NCBI GenBank assembly: GCA_026874595.1
Contig: CM049313.1
Coordinates: 27,772,008 to 27,836,007, forward strand
Direction: 5' to 3'
DNA length: 64,000 bases
DNA from: Sipunculus nudus
Taxonomy: Eukaryota; Annelida; Sipuncula; Golfingiida; Sipunculidae
The position numbers and the translations under genes were made by a program. Below, piece by piece: positions 23,701 through 38,500 of this stretch; positions within the stretch are counted from its first letter, which is position 1, and each line of letters opens with the position of its first letter. The notes below the pieces were generated by a model that saw only the letters and a list, made by a program, of their open reading frames with translations, did no database searches and had not been told where the DNA came from.

Positions 23701-25815
23701 TCTGCAGGAACTGATGAAACACTCCATGATCAATATGCAAGCAAAGAAACAAGGCGACCAAGGGATCAGTTATTCAGATACTGGAGCTTTTGTATCAAAT
23801 CATCAATTATTCTGGGGGCTTCTTATGAGCTCCATAGCTCCGAGGATATAGGTAACACAGACTCTAATTTCAGGTTTCCAAGGTGATTTCCCTAGGACCT
23901 CCCTGGGTGTACAGTTAAAAGATTCTAGGTCTAATGGTTACGATTTGTGCCCTGTTAACAGATGACCGCTTCATTTGGTCTCAAAAATAGGAAAAACATG
24001 CGCGACCAGTCTGCAGGAACTGATGAAACACTCCATGATCAATATGCATGCAAAGAATCAAGGTGACCAAGGCATCAGTTATTCAGATACTGGAGCTTTT
24101 GTATCAAATCATAAATTATTCTGGGGGCTTCTTATGAGGTCCATAGCTCCAAGGTTATAGGTAACACAGACTCGAATTTCAGGTTTCCAAGGTGATTTCC
24201 CTAGGACCTCCCTGGGTGTACAGTTAAGAGGTTCTAGGTCTAATGGTTACGATTTGTGCCCTGTTAACAGATGACCGCTTCATTTGGTCTCAAAAATAGG
24301 AAAAACATGCGCGACCAGTCTGCAGGAACTGATGAAACACTTCATGATCAATATGCATGCAAAGAATCAAGGTGACCAAGGCATCAGTTATTCAGATACT
24401 GGAGCTTTTGTATCAAATCATCAATTATTCTGGGGGCTTCTTATGACCTCCATAGCTCCGAGGTTATAGGTAACACAGACTCGAATTTCAGGTTTCCAAG
24501 GTTATTTCCCTAGGACCTCCCTGGGTGTACAGTTAAAAGATTCTAGGTCTAATGGTTACGATTTGTGCCCTGTTAACAGATGACCGCTTCATTTGGTCTC
24601 AAAAATAGGAAAAACATGCGCGACCAGTCTGCAGGAACTGATGAAACACTCCATGATCAATATGCAAGCAAAGAAACAAGGCGACCAAGGGATCAGTTAT
24701 TCAGATACTGGAGCTTTTGTATCAAATCATAAATTATTCTGGGGGCTTCTTATGAGGTCCATAGCTCCAAGGTTATAGGTAACACAGACTCGAATTTCAG
24801 GTTTCCAAGGTGATTTCCCTAGGACCTCCCTGGGTGTACAGTTAAGAGGTTCTAGGTCTAATGGTTACGATTTGTGCCCTGTTAACAGATAACCGCTTCA
24901 TTTGGTCTCAAAAATAGGAAAAACATGCGCGACCAGTCTGCAGGAACTGATGAAACACTCCATGATCAATATGCATGCAAAGGATCAAGGCGACCAAGGC
25001 ATCAGTTATTCAGATACTGGAGCTTTTGTATCAAATCATCAATTATTCTGGGGGCTTCTTATGAGCTCCATAGCTCCGAGGATATAGGTAACACAGACTC
25101 TAATTTCAGGTTTCCAAGGTGATTTCTCTAGGAACTCCCTGGGTGTACAGTTAAAAGATTCTAGGACTAATGGTTACGATTTGTGCCCTGTTAACAGATG
25201 ACCGCTTTATTTGGTCTCAAAAATAGGAAAAACATGCGCGACCAGTCGGCAGGAACTGATGAAACACTCCATGATCAATATGCATGCAAAGGATCAAGGC
25301 GACCAAGGCATCAGTTATTCAGATACTGGAGCTTTTGTATCAAATCATCAATTATTCTGGGGGCTTCTTATGAACTCCATAGCTCCGAGGATATAGGTAA
25401 CACAGACTCTAATTTCAGGGTTCCAAGGTGATTTCCCTAGGACCTCCCTGGGTGTACAGTTAAAAGATTCTAGGTCTAATGGTTACGATTTGTGCCCTGT
25501 TAACAGAAGACCGCTTCATTTGGTCTCAAAAATAGGAAAAACATGCGCGACCAGTCTACAGGAACTGATGAAACACTCCATGATCAATATGCATGCAAAG
25601 AAACAAGGCGACCAAGGCATCAGTTATTCAGATACTGGAGCTTTTGTATCAAATCATCAATTATTCTGGGGGCTTCTTATGAGCTCAATAGCTCCGAGGA
25701 TATAGGTAACACAGACTCTAATTTCAGGTTTCCAAGGTGATTTCCCTAGGACCTCCCTGGGTGTACAGTTAAAAGATTCTAGGACTAATGGTTACGATTT
25801 GTGCCCTGTTAACAG
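17782..25815 (+). repeat. Tandem pair of a 13-monomer higher-order repeat (4,017 bp each)
   Basis: The two units are 17782-21798 and 21799-25815. They share rare private changes at the same offset: ACAGATAAGAGG (about 18040 and 22057), AAAAGTTTCTAGG (about 18973 and 22990), GATAACCGC (about 20871 and 24888) and CAGTCTACAGG (about 21536 and 25553). The few differences I noted include TTTGTTTCAAATC near 22863 in the second copy only, and GACTTTAAT against GACTCTAAT in the last monomer. Near-identity across 4 kb indicates a recent duplication. An assembly duplication must be excluded. Confidence 0.85.
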
Positions 25816-28800
25816 ATGACCGCTTCATTTGGTCTCAAAAATAGGAAAAACATGCGCGACCAGTCTGCAGGAACTGATGAAAAACTCCATGATCAATATG
25901 CATGCAAAGAATCAAGGCGACCAAGGGATCAGTTATTCAGATATTGGAGCTTTTGTATCAAATCATCAATTATTCTGAGGGCGTCTTACGAGCCCTTTAG
26001 CTCCGAGGATATAGGTAACACAGACTTTAATTTCAGGTTTCCAAGGTGATTTCCCTAGGACCTACCTGGGGGTACAGTTAAAAGATTCTAGGTCTAATGG
26101 TTACGATTTGTGCCCTGTTAACAGATGAACGCTTCATTTGGTCTCAAAAATAGGAAAAACATGCGCGACCAGTCTGCAGGAACTGATGAAACACTCCATG
26201 ATCAATATACATGCAAAGAATCAAGGCGACCAAGGCATCAGTTATTCAGATATTGGAGCTTTTGTATCAAATCATCAATTATTCTGGGGGCTTCTTATGA
26301 GCTCCATAGCTCCGAGGATATAGGTAACACAGACTTTAGTTTCAGGTTTCCAAGGTGATTTCCCTAGGACCTCCCTGGGTGTACAGTTAAAAGATTCTAG
26401 GTCTAATGGTTACGATTTGTGCCCTGTTAACAGATGACCGCTTCATTTGGTCTCAAAAATAGGAAAAACATGCGCGACCAGTCTGCAGGAACTGATGAAA
26501 CACTCCATGATCAATATGCATGCAAAGAATCAAGGTGACCAAGGCATCAGTTATTCAGATACTGGAGCTTTTGTATCAAATCATCAATTATTCTGGGGGC
26601 TTCTTATGAGCTCCATAGCTCCGAGGTTATAGGTAACACAGACTCGAATTTCAGGTTTCCAAGGTGATTTCCCTAGGACCTCCCTGGGTGTACAGTTAAA
26701 AGATTCTAGGTCTAATGGTTACGATTTGTGCCCTGTTAACAGATGACCGCTTCATTTGGTCTCAAAAATAGGAAAAACATGCGCGACCAGTCTGCAGGAA
26801 CTGATGAAACACTCCATGATCAATATGCAAGCAAAGAAACAAGGCGACCAAGGCATCAGTTATTCAGATACTGGAGCTTTTGTATCAAATCATCAATTAT
26901 TCTGGGGGCTTCTTATGAGCTCCATAGCTCCGAGGATATAGGTAACACAGACTCTAATTTCAGGTTTCCAAGGTGATTTCCCTAGGACCTCCCTGGGTGT
27001 ACAGTTAAGAGGTTCTAGGTCTAATGGTTACGATTTGTGCCCTGTTAACAGATGACCGCTTCATTTGGTCTCAAAAATAGGAAAAACATGCGCTACCAGT
27101 CTGCAGGAACTGATGAAACACTCCATGATCAATATGCATGCAAAGAAACAAGGCGACCAAGGCATCAGTTATTCAGATACTGGAGCTTTTGTATCAAATC
27201 ATCAATTATTCTGGGGGCTTCTTATGAGCTCAATAGCTCCGAGGATATAGGTAACACAGACTTTAATTTCAGGTTTCCAAGGTGATTTCCCTAGGACCTC
27301 CCTGGGTGTACAGTTAAAAGATTCTAGGTCTAATGGTTACGATTTGTGCCCTGTTAACAGATGACCGCTTCATTTGGTCTCAAAAATAGGAAAAACATGC
27401 GCGACCAGTCTGCAGGAACTGATGAAACACTCCATGATCAATATGCAAGCAAAGAAACAAGGCGACCAAGGCATCAGTTATTCAGATACTGGAGCTTTTG
27501 TATCAAATCATAAATTATTCTGGGGGCTTCTTATGATCTCAATAGCTCCGAGGTTATAGGTAACACAGACTCGAATTTCAGGTTTCCAAGGTTATTTCCC
27601 TAGGACCTCCCTGGGTGTACAGTTAAAAGATTCTAGGTCTAATGGTTACGATTTGTGCCCTGTTAACAGATGACCGCTTCATTTGGTCTCAAAAATAGGA
27701 AAAACATGCGCGACCAGTCTGCAGGAACTGATGAAACACTCCATGATCAATATGCATGCGAAGAATCAAGGCGACCAAGGCATCAGTTATTCAGATACTG
27801 GAGCTTTTGTATCAAATCATCAATTATTCTGGGGGCTTCTTATGAGCTCCATAGCTCCGAGGATATAGGTAACACAGACTTTAATTTCAGGTTTCCAAGG
27901 TGATTTCCCTAGGACCTCCCTGGGTGTACAGTTAAAAGATTCTAGGTCTAATGGTTACGATTTGTGCCCTGTTAACAGATGACCGCTTCATTTGGTCTCA
28001 AAAATAGGAAAAACATGCGCGACCAGTCTGCAGGAACTGATGAAACACTTCATGATCAATATGCATGCAAAGAATCAAGGTGACCAAGGCATCAGTTATT
28101 CAGATACTGTAGCTTTTGTATCAAATCATCAATTATTCTGGGGGCTTCTTATGAGCTCCATAGCTCCGAGGTTATAGGTAACACAGACTCGAATTTCAGG
28201 TTTCCAAGGTTATTTCCCTAGGACCTCCCTGGGTGTACAGTTAAAAGATTCTAGGTCTAATGGTTACGATTTGTGCCCTGTTAACAGATGACCGCTTCAT
28301 TTGGTCTCAAAAATAGGAAAAACATGCGCGACCAGTCTGCAGGAACTGATGAAACACTCCATGATCAATATGCAAGCAAAGAAACAAGGCGACCAAGGCA
28401 TCAGTTATTCAGATACTGGAGCTTTTGTATCAAATCATCAATTATTCTGGGGGCTTCTTATGAGCTCCATAGCTCCGAGGATATAGGTAACACAGACTCT
28501 AATTTCAGGTTTCCAAGGTGATTTCCCTAGGACCTCCCTGGGTGTACAGTTAAGAGGTTCTAGGTCTAATGGTTACGATTTGTGCCCTGTTAACAGATGA
28601 CCGCTTCATTTGGTCTCAAAAATAGGAAAAACATGCGCGACCAGTCTGCAGGAACTGATGAAACACTCCATGATCAATATGCATGCAAAGAAACAAGGCG
28701 ACCAAGGCATCAGTTATTCAGATACTGGAGCTTTTGTATCAAATCATCAATTATTCTGGGGGCTTCTTATGAACTCCATAGCTCCGAGGATATAAGTAAC

Positions 28801-29522
28801 ACAGACTCTAATTTCAGGGTTCCAAGGTGATTTCCCTAGGACCTCCCTGGGTGTACAGTTAAAAGATTCTAGGTCTAATGGTTACGATTTGTGCCCTGTT
28901 AACAGAAGACCGCTTCATTTGGTCTCAAAAATAGGAAAAACATGCGCGACCAGTCTGCAGGAACTGATGAAACACTCCATGATCAATATGCATGCAAAGA
29001 AACAAGGCGACCAAGGCATCAGTTATTCAGATACTGGAGCTTTTGTATCAAATCATCAATTATTCTGGGGGCTTCTTATGAGCTCAATAGCTCCGAGGAT
29101 ATAGGTAACACAGACTCTAATTTCAGGTTTCCAAGGTGATTTCCCTAGGACCTCCCTGGGTGTACAGTTAAAAGATTCTAGGACTAATGGTTACGATTTG
29201 TGCCCTGTTAACAGATGACCGCTTCATTTGGTCTCAAAAATAGGAAAAACATGCGCGACCAGTCTGCAGGAACTGATGAAAAACTCCATGATCAATATGC
29301 ATGCAAAGAATCAAGGCGACCAAGGCATCAGTTATTCAGATACTGGAGCTTTTGTATCAAATCATCAATTATTCTGAGGGCGTCTTAGAGCCCTTTAGCT
29401 CCGAGGATATAGGTAACACAGACTTTAATTTCAGGTTTCCAAGGTGATTTCCCTAGGACCTCCCTGGGTGTACAGTTAAAAGATTCTAGGTCTAATGGTT
29501 ACGATTTGTGCCCTGTTAACAG

Positions 29523-32500
29523 ATGACCGCTTCATTTGGTCTCAAAAATAGGAAAAACATGCGCGACCAGTCTGCAGGAACTGATGAAATACTCCATGAT
29601 CAATATGCATGCAAAGAATCAAGGCGACCAAGGCATCAGTTATTCAGATACTGGAGCTTTTGTATCAAATCATCAATTATTCTGGGGGCTTCTTATGAGC
29701 TCCATAGCTCCGAGGATATAGGTAACACAGACTTTAATTTCAGGTTTCCAAGGTGATTTCCCTAGGACCTCCCTGGGTGTACAGTTAAAAGATTCTAGGT
29801 CTAATGGTTACGATTTGTGCCCTGTTAACAGATGACCGCTTCATTTGGTCTCAAAAATAGGAAAAACATGCGCGACCAGTCTGCAGGAACTGATGAAACA
29901 CTCCATGATCAATATGCATGCAAAGAATCAAGGTGACCAAGGCATCAGTTATTCAGATACTGGAGCTTTTGTATCAAATCATAAATTATTCTGGGGGCTT
30001 CTTATGAGGTCCATAGCTCCAAGGTTATAGGTAACACAGACTCGAATTTCAGGTTTCCAAGGTGATTTCCCTAGGACCTCCCTGGGTGTACAGTTAAGAG
30101 GTTCTAGGTCTAATGGTTACGATTTGTGCCCTGTTAACAGATGACCGCTTCATTTGGTCTCAAAAATAGGAAAAACATGCGCGACCAGTCTGCAGGAACT
30201 GATGAAACACTCCATGATCAATATGCATGCAAAGGATCAAGGCGACCAAGGCATCAGTTATTCAGATACTGGAGCTTTTGTATCAAATCATCAATTATTC
30301 TGGGGGCTTCTTATGAGCTCCATAGCTCCGAGGATATAGGTAACACAGACTCTAATTTCAGGTTTCCAAGGTGATTTCTCTAGGAACTCCCTGGGTGTAC
30401 AGTTAAAAGATTCTAGGACTAATGGTTACGATTTGTGCCCTGTTAACAGATGACCGCTTTATTTGGTCTCAAAAATAGGAAAAACATGCGCGACCAGTCG
30501 GCAGGAACTGATGAAACACTCCATGATCAATATGCATGCAAAGGATCAAGGCGACCAAGGCATCAGTTATTCAGATACTGGAGCTTTTGTATCAAATCAT
30601 CAATTATTCTGGGGGCTTCTTATGAACTCCATAGCTCCGAGGATATAGGTAACACAGACTCTAATTTCAGGGTTCCAAGGTGATTTCCCTAGGACCTCCC
30701 TGGGTGTACAGTTAAAAGATTCTAGGTCTAATGGTTACAATTTGTGCCCTGTTAACAGAAGACCGCTTCATTTGGTCTCAAAAATAGGAAAAACATGCGC
30801 GACCAGTCTGCAGGAACTGATGAAACACTCCATGATCAATATGCATGCAAAGAAACAAGGCGACCAAGGCATCAGTTATTCAGATACTGGAGCTTTTGTA
30901 TCAAATCATCAATTATTCTGGGGGCTTCTTATGAGCTCAATAGCTCCGAGGATATAGGTAACACAGACTCTAATTTCAGGTTTCCAAGGTGATTTCCCTA
31001 GGACCTCCCTGGGTGTACAGTTAAAAGATTCTAGGACTAATGGTTACGATTTGTGCCCTGTTAACAGATGACCGCTTCATTTGGTCTCAAAAATAGGAAA
31101 AACATGCGCGACCAGTCTGCAGGAACTGATGAAAAACTCCATGATCAATATGCATGCAAAGAATCAAGGCGACCAAGGGATCAGTTATTCAGATATTGGA
31201 GCTTTTGTATCAAATCATCAATTATTCTGAGGGCGTCTTACGAGCCCTTTAGCTCCGAGGATATAGGTAACACAGACTTTAATTTCAGGTTTCCAAGGTG
31301 ATTTCCCTAGGACCTACCTGGGGGTACAGTTAAAAGATTCTAGTTCTAATGGTTACGATTTGTGCCCTGTTAACAGATGAACGCTTCATTTGGTCTCAAA
31401 AATAGGAAAAACATGCGCGACCAGTCTGCAGGAACTGATGAAACACTCCATGATCAATATGCATGCAAAGAATCAAGGCGACCAAGGCATCAGTTATTCA
31501 GATACTGGAGCTTTTGTATCAAATCATCAATTATTCTGGGGGCTTCTTATGAGCTCCATAGCTCCGAGGATATAGGTAACACAGACTTTAGTTTCAGGTT
31601 TCCAAGGTGATTTCCCTAGGACCTCCCTGGGTGTACAGTGAAAAGATTCTAGGTCTAATGGTTACGATTTGTGCCCTGTTAACAGATGACCGCTTCATTT
31701 GGTCTCAAAAATAGGAAAAACATGCGCGACCATTCTGCAGGAACTGATGAAACACTCCATGATCAATATGCATGCAAAGAATCAAGGTGACCAAGGCATC
31801 AGTTATTCAGATACTGGAGCTTTTGTATCAAATCATCAATTATTCTGGGGGCTTCTTATGAACTCCATAGCTCCGAGGATATAGGTAACACAGACTCTAA
31901 TTTCAGGGTTCCAAGGTGATTTCCCTAGGACCTCCCTGGGTGTACAGTTAAAAGATTCTAGGTCTAATGGTTACGATTTGTGCCCTGTTAACAGAAGACC
32001 GCTTCATTTGGTCTCAAAAATAGGAAAAACATGCGCGACCAGTCTGCAGGAACTGATGAAACACTCCATGATCAATATGCAAGCAAAGAAACAAGGCGAC
32101 CAAGGGATCAGTTATTCAGATCCTGGAGCTTTTGTATCAAATCATCAATTATTCTGGGGGCTTCATATGAGCTCCATAGCTCCGAGGATATAGGTAACAC
32201 AGACTCTAATTTCAGGTTTCCAAGGTGATTTCCCTAGGACCTCCCTGGGTGTACAGTTAAGAGGTTCTAGGTCTAATGGTTACGATTTGTGCCCTGTTAA
32301 CAGATGACCGCTTCATTTGGTCTCAAAAATAGGAAAAACATGCGCGACCAGTCTGCAGGAACTGAAGAAACACTCCATGATCAATATGCATGCAAAGAAA
32401 CAAGGCGACCAAGGCATCAGTTATTCAGATACTGGAGCTTTTGTATCAAATCATCAATTATTCTGGGGGCTTCTTATGAACTCCATAGCTCCGAGGATAT

Positions 32501-35500
32501 AAGTAACACAGACTCTAATTTCAGGGTTCCAAGGTGATTTCCCTAGGACCTCCCTGGGTGTACAGTTAAAAGATTCTAGGTCTAATGGTTACGATTTGTG
32601 CCCTGTTAACAGAAGACCGCTTCATTTGGTCTCAAAAATAGGAAAAACATGCGCGACCAGTCTGCAGGAACTGATAAAACACTCCATGATCAATATGCAT
32701 GCAAAGAAACAAGGCGACCAAGGCATCAGTTATTCAGATACTGGAGCTTTTGTATCAAATCATCAATTATTCTGGGGGCTTCTTATGAGCTCAATAGCTC
32801 CGAGGATATAGGTAACACAGACTCTAATTTCAGGTTTCCAAGGTGATTTCCCTAGGACCTCCCTGGGTGTACAGTTAAAAGATTCTAGGACTAATGGTTA
32901 CGATTTGTGCCCTGTTAACAGATGACCGCTTCATTTGGTCTCAAAAATAGAAAAAACATGCGCGACCAGTCTGCAGGAACTGATGAAAAACTCCATGATC
33001 AATATGCATGCAAAGAATCAAGGCGACCAAGGCATCAGTTATTCAGATACTGGAGCTTTTGTATCAAATCATCAATTATTCTGAGGGCGTCTTAGAGCCC
33101 TTTAGCTCCGAGGATATAGGTAACACAGACTTTAATTTCAGGTTTCCAAGGTGATTTCCCTAGGACCTACCTGGGGGTACAGTTAAAAGATTCTAGGTCT
33201 AATGGTTACGATTTGTGCCCTGTTAACAGATGAACGCTTCATTTGGTCTCAAAAATAGGAAAAACATGCGCGACCAGTCTGCAGGAACTGATGAAATACT
33301 CCATGATCAATATGCATGCAAAGAATCAAGGCGACCAAGGCATCAGTTATTCAGATACTGGAGCTTTTGTATCAAATCATCAATTATTCTGGGGGCTTCT
33401 TATGAGCTCCATAGCTCCGAGGATATAGGTAACACAGACTTTAATTTCAGGTTTCCAAGGTGATTTCCCTAGGACCTCCCTGGGTGTACAGTTAAAAGAT
33501 TCTAGGTCTAATGGTTACGATTTGTGCCCTGTTAACAGATGACCGCTTCATTTGGTCTCAAAAATAGGAAAAACATGCGCGACCAGTCTGCAGGAACTGA
33601 TGAAACACTCCATGATCAATATGCATGCAAAGAATCAAGGTGACCAAGGCATCAGTTATTCAGATACTGGAGCTTTTGTATCAAATCATCAATTATTCTG
33701 GGGGCTTCTTATGAACTCCATAGCTCCGAGGATATAAGTAACACAGACTCTAATTTCAGGGTTCCAAGGTGATTTCCCTAGGACCTCCCTGGGTGTACAG
33801 TTAAAAGATTCTAGGTCTAATGGTTACGATTTGTGCCCTGTTAACAGAAGACCGCTTCATTTGGTCTCAAAAATAGGAAAAACATGCGCGACCAGTCTGC
33901 AGGAACTGATGAAACACTCCATGATCAATATGCATGCAAAGAAACAAGGCGACCAAGGCATCAGTTATTCAGATACTGGAGCTTTTGTATCAAATCATCA
34001 ATTATTCTGGGGGCTTCTTATGAGCTCAATAGCTCCGAGGATATAGGTAACACAGACTCTAATTTCAGGTTTCCAAGGTGATTTCCCTAGGACCTCCCTG
34101 GGTGTACAGTTAAAAGATTCTAGGACTAATGGTTACGATTTGTGCCCTGTTAACAGATGACCGCTTCATTTGGTCTCAAAAATAGGAAAAACATGCGCGA
34201 CCAGTCTGCAGGAACTGATGAAAAACTCCATGATCAATATGCATGCAAAGAATCAAGGCGACCAAGGCATCAGTTATTCAGATACTGGAGCTTTTGTATC
34301 AAATCATCAATTATTCTGAGGGCGTCTTAGAGCCCTTTAGCTCCGAGGATATAGGTAACACAGACTTTAATTTCAGGTTTCCAAGGTGATTTCCCTAGGA
34401 CCTCCCTGGGTGTACAGTTAAAAGATTCTAGGTCTAATGGTTACGATTTGTGCCCTGTTAACAGATGACCGCTTCATTTGGTCTCAAAAATAGGAAAAAC
34501 ATGCGCGACCAGTCTGCAGGAACTGATGAAATACTCCATGATCAATATGCATGCAAAGAATCAAGGCGACCAAGGCATCAGTTATTCAGATACTGGAGCT
34601 TTTGTATCAAATCATCAATTATTCTGGGGGCTTCTTATGAGCTCCATAGCTCCGAGGATATAGGTAACACAGACTTTAATTTCAGGTTTCCAAGGTGATT
34701 TCCCTAGGACCTCCCTGGGTGTACAGTTAAAAGATTCTAGGTCTAATGGTTACGATTTGTGCCCTGTTAACAGATGACCGCTTCATTTGGTCTCAAAAAT
34801 AGGAAAAACATGCGCGACCAGTCTGCAGGAACTGATGAAACACTCCATGATCAATATGCATGCAAAGAATCAAGGTGACCAAGGCATCAGTTATTCAGAT
34901 ACTGGAGCTTTTGTATCAAATCATAAATTATTCTGGGGGCTTCTTATGAGGTCCATAGCTCCAAGGTTATAGGTAACACAGACTCGAATTTCAGGTTTCC
35001 AAGGTGATTTCCCTAGGACCTCCCTGGGTGTACAGTTAAGAGGTTCTAGGTCTAATGGTTACGATTTGTGCCCTGTTAACAGATGACCGCTTCATTTGGT
35101 CTCAAAAATAGGAAAAACATGCGCGACCAGTCTGCAGGAACTGATGAAACACTCCATGATCAATATGCATGCAAAGGATCAAGGCGACCAAGGCATCAGT
35201 TATTCAGATACTGGAGCTTTTGTATCAAATCATCAATTATTCTGGGGGCTTCTTATGAGCTCCATAGCTCCGAGGATATAGGTAACACAGACTCTAATTT
35301 CAGGTTTCCAAGGTGATTTCTCTAGGAACTCCCTGGGTGTACAGTTAAAAGATTCTAGGACTAATGGTTACGATTTGTGCCCTGTTAACAGATGACCGCT
35401 TTATTTGGTCTCAAAAATAGGAAAAACATGCGCGACCAGTCGGCAGGAACTGATGAAACACTCCATGATCAATATGCATGCAAAGGATCAAGGCGACCAA

Positions 35501-38500
35501 GGCATCAGTTATTCAGATACTGGAGCTTTTGTATCAAATCATCAATTATTCTGGGGGCTTCTTATGAACTCCATAGCTCCGAGGATATAGGTAACACAGA
35601 CTCTAATTTCAGGGTTCCAAGGTGATTTCCCTAGGACCTCCCTGGGTGTACAGTTAAAAGATTCTAGGTCTAATGGTTACAATTTGTGCCCTGTTAACAG
35701 AAGACCGCTTCATTTGGTCTCAAAAATAGGAAAAACATGCGCGACCAGTCTGCAGGAACTGATGAAACACTCCATGATCAATATGCATGCAAAGAAACAA
35801 GGCGACCAAGGCATCAGTTATTCAGATACTGGAGCTTTTGTATCAAATCATCAATTATTCTGGGGGCTTCTTATGAGCTCAATAGCTCCGAGGATATAGG
35901 TAACACAGACTCTAATTTCAGGTTTCCAAGGTGATTTCCCTAGGACCTCCCTGGGTGTACAGTTAAAAGATTCTAGGACTAATGGTTACGATTTGTGCCC
36001 TGTTAACAGATGACCGCTTCATTTGGTCTCAAAAATAGGAAAAACATGCGCGACCAGTCTGCAGGAACTGATGAAAAACTCCATGATCAATATGCATGCA
36101 AAGAATCAAGGCGACCAAGGGATCAGTTATTCAGATATTGGAGCTTTTGTATCAAATCATCAATTATTCTGAGGGCGTCTTACGAGCCCTTTAGCTCCGA
36201 GGATATAGGTAACACAGACTTTAATTTCAGGTTTCCAAGGTGATTTCCCTAGGACCTACCTGGGGGTACAGTTAAAAGATTCTAGTTCTAATGGTTACGA
36301 TTTGTGCCCTGTTAACAGATGAACGCTTCATTTGGTCTCAAAAATAGGAAAAACATGCGCGACCAGTCTGCAGGAACTGATGAAACACTCCATGATCAAT
36401 ATGCATGCAAAGAATCAAGGCGACCAAGGCATCAGTTATTCAGATACTGGAGCTTTTGTATCAAATCATCAATTATTCTGGGGGCTTCTTATGAGCTCCA
36501 TAGCTCCGAGGATATAGGTAACACAGACTTTAGTTTCAGGTTTCCAAGGTGATTTCCCTAGGACCTCCCTGGGTGTACAGTGAAAAGATTCTAGGTCTAA
36601 TGGTTACGATTTGTGCCCTGTTAACAGATGACCGCTTCATTTGGTCTCAAAAATAGGAAAAACATGCGCGACCATTCTGCAGGAACTGATGAAACACTCC
36701 ATGATCAATATGCATGCAAAGAATCAAGGTGACCAAGGCATCAGTTATTCAGATACTGGAGCTTTTGTATCAAATCATCAATTATTCTGGGGGCTTCTTA
36801 TGAACTCCATAGCTCCGAGGATATAGGTAACACAGACTCTAATTTCAGGGTTCCAAGGTGATTTCCCTAGGACCTCCCTGGGTGTACAGTTAAAAGATTC
36901 TAGGTCTAATGGTTACGATTTGTGCCCTGTTAACAGAAGACCGCTTCATTTGGTCTCAAAAATAGGAAAAACATGCGCGACCAGTCTGCAGGAACTGATG
37001 AAACACTCCATGATCAATATGCAAGCAAAGAAACAAGGCGACCAAGGGATCAGTTATTCAGATCCTGGAGCTTTTGTATCAAATCATCAATTATTCTGGG
37101 GGCTTCATATGAGCTCCATAGCTCCGAGGATATAGGTAACACAGACTCTAATTTCAGGTTTCCAAGGTGATTTCCCTAGGACCTCCCTGGGTGTACAGTT
37201 AAGAGGTTCTAGGTCTAATGGTTACGATTTGTGCCCTGTTAACAGATGACCGCTTCATTTGGTCTCAAAAATAGGAAAAACATGCGCGACCAGTCTGCAG
37301 GAACTGAAGAAACACTCCATGATCAATATGCATGCAAAGAAACAAGGCGACCAAGGCATCAGTTATTCAGATACTGGAGCTTTTGTATCAAATCATCAAT
37401 TATTCTGGGGGCTTCTTATGAACTCCATAGCTCCGAGGATATAAGTAACACAGACTCTAATTTCAGGGTTCCAAGGTGATTTCCCTAGGACCTCCCTGGG
37501 TGTACAGTTAAAAGATTCTAGGTCTAATGGTTACGATTTGTGCCCTGTTAACAGAAGACCGCTTCATTTGGTCTCAAAAATAGGAAAAACATGCGCGACC
37601 AGTCTGCAGGAACTGATAAAACACTCCATGATCAATATGCATGCAAAGAAACAAGGCGACCAAGGCATCAGTTATTCAGATACTGGAGCTTTTGTATCAA
37701 ATCATCAATTATTCTGGGGGCTTCTTATGAGCTCAATAGCTCCGAGGATATAGGTAACACAGACTCTAATTTCAGGTTTCCAAGGTGATTTCCCTAGGAC
37801 CTCCCTGGGTGTACAGTTAAAAGATTCTAGGACTAATGGTTACGATTTGTGCCCTGTTAACAGATGACCGCTTCATTTGGTCTCAAAAATAGAAAAAACA
37901 TGCGCGACCAGTCTGCAGGAACTGATGAAAAACTCCATGATCAATATGCATGCAAAGAATCAAGGCGACCAAGGCATCAGTTATTCAGATACTGGAGCTT
38001 TTGTATCAAATCATCAATTATTCTGAGGGCGTCTTAGAGCCCTTTAGCTCCGAGGATATAGGTAACACAGACTTTAATTTCAGGTTTCCAAGGTGATTTC
38101 CCTAGGACCTACCTGGGGGTACAGTTAAAAGATTCTAGGTCTAATGGTTACGATTTGTGCCCTGTTAACAGATGAACGCTTCATTTGGTCTCAAAAATAG
38201 GAAAAACATGCGCGACCAGTCTGCAGGAACTGATGAAATACTCCATGATCAATATGCATGCAAAGAATCAAGGCGACCAAGGCATCAGTTATTCAGATAC
38301 TGGAGCTTTTGTATCAAATCATCAATTATTCTGGGGGCTTCTTATGAGCTCCATAGCTCCGAGGATATAGGTAACACAGACTTTAATTTCAGGTTTCCAA
38401 GGTGATTTCCCTAGGACCTCCCTGGGTGTACAGTTAAAAGATTCTAGGTCTAATGGTTACGATTTGTGCCCTGTTAACAGATGACCGCTTCATTTGGTCT

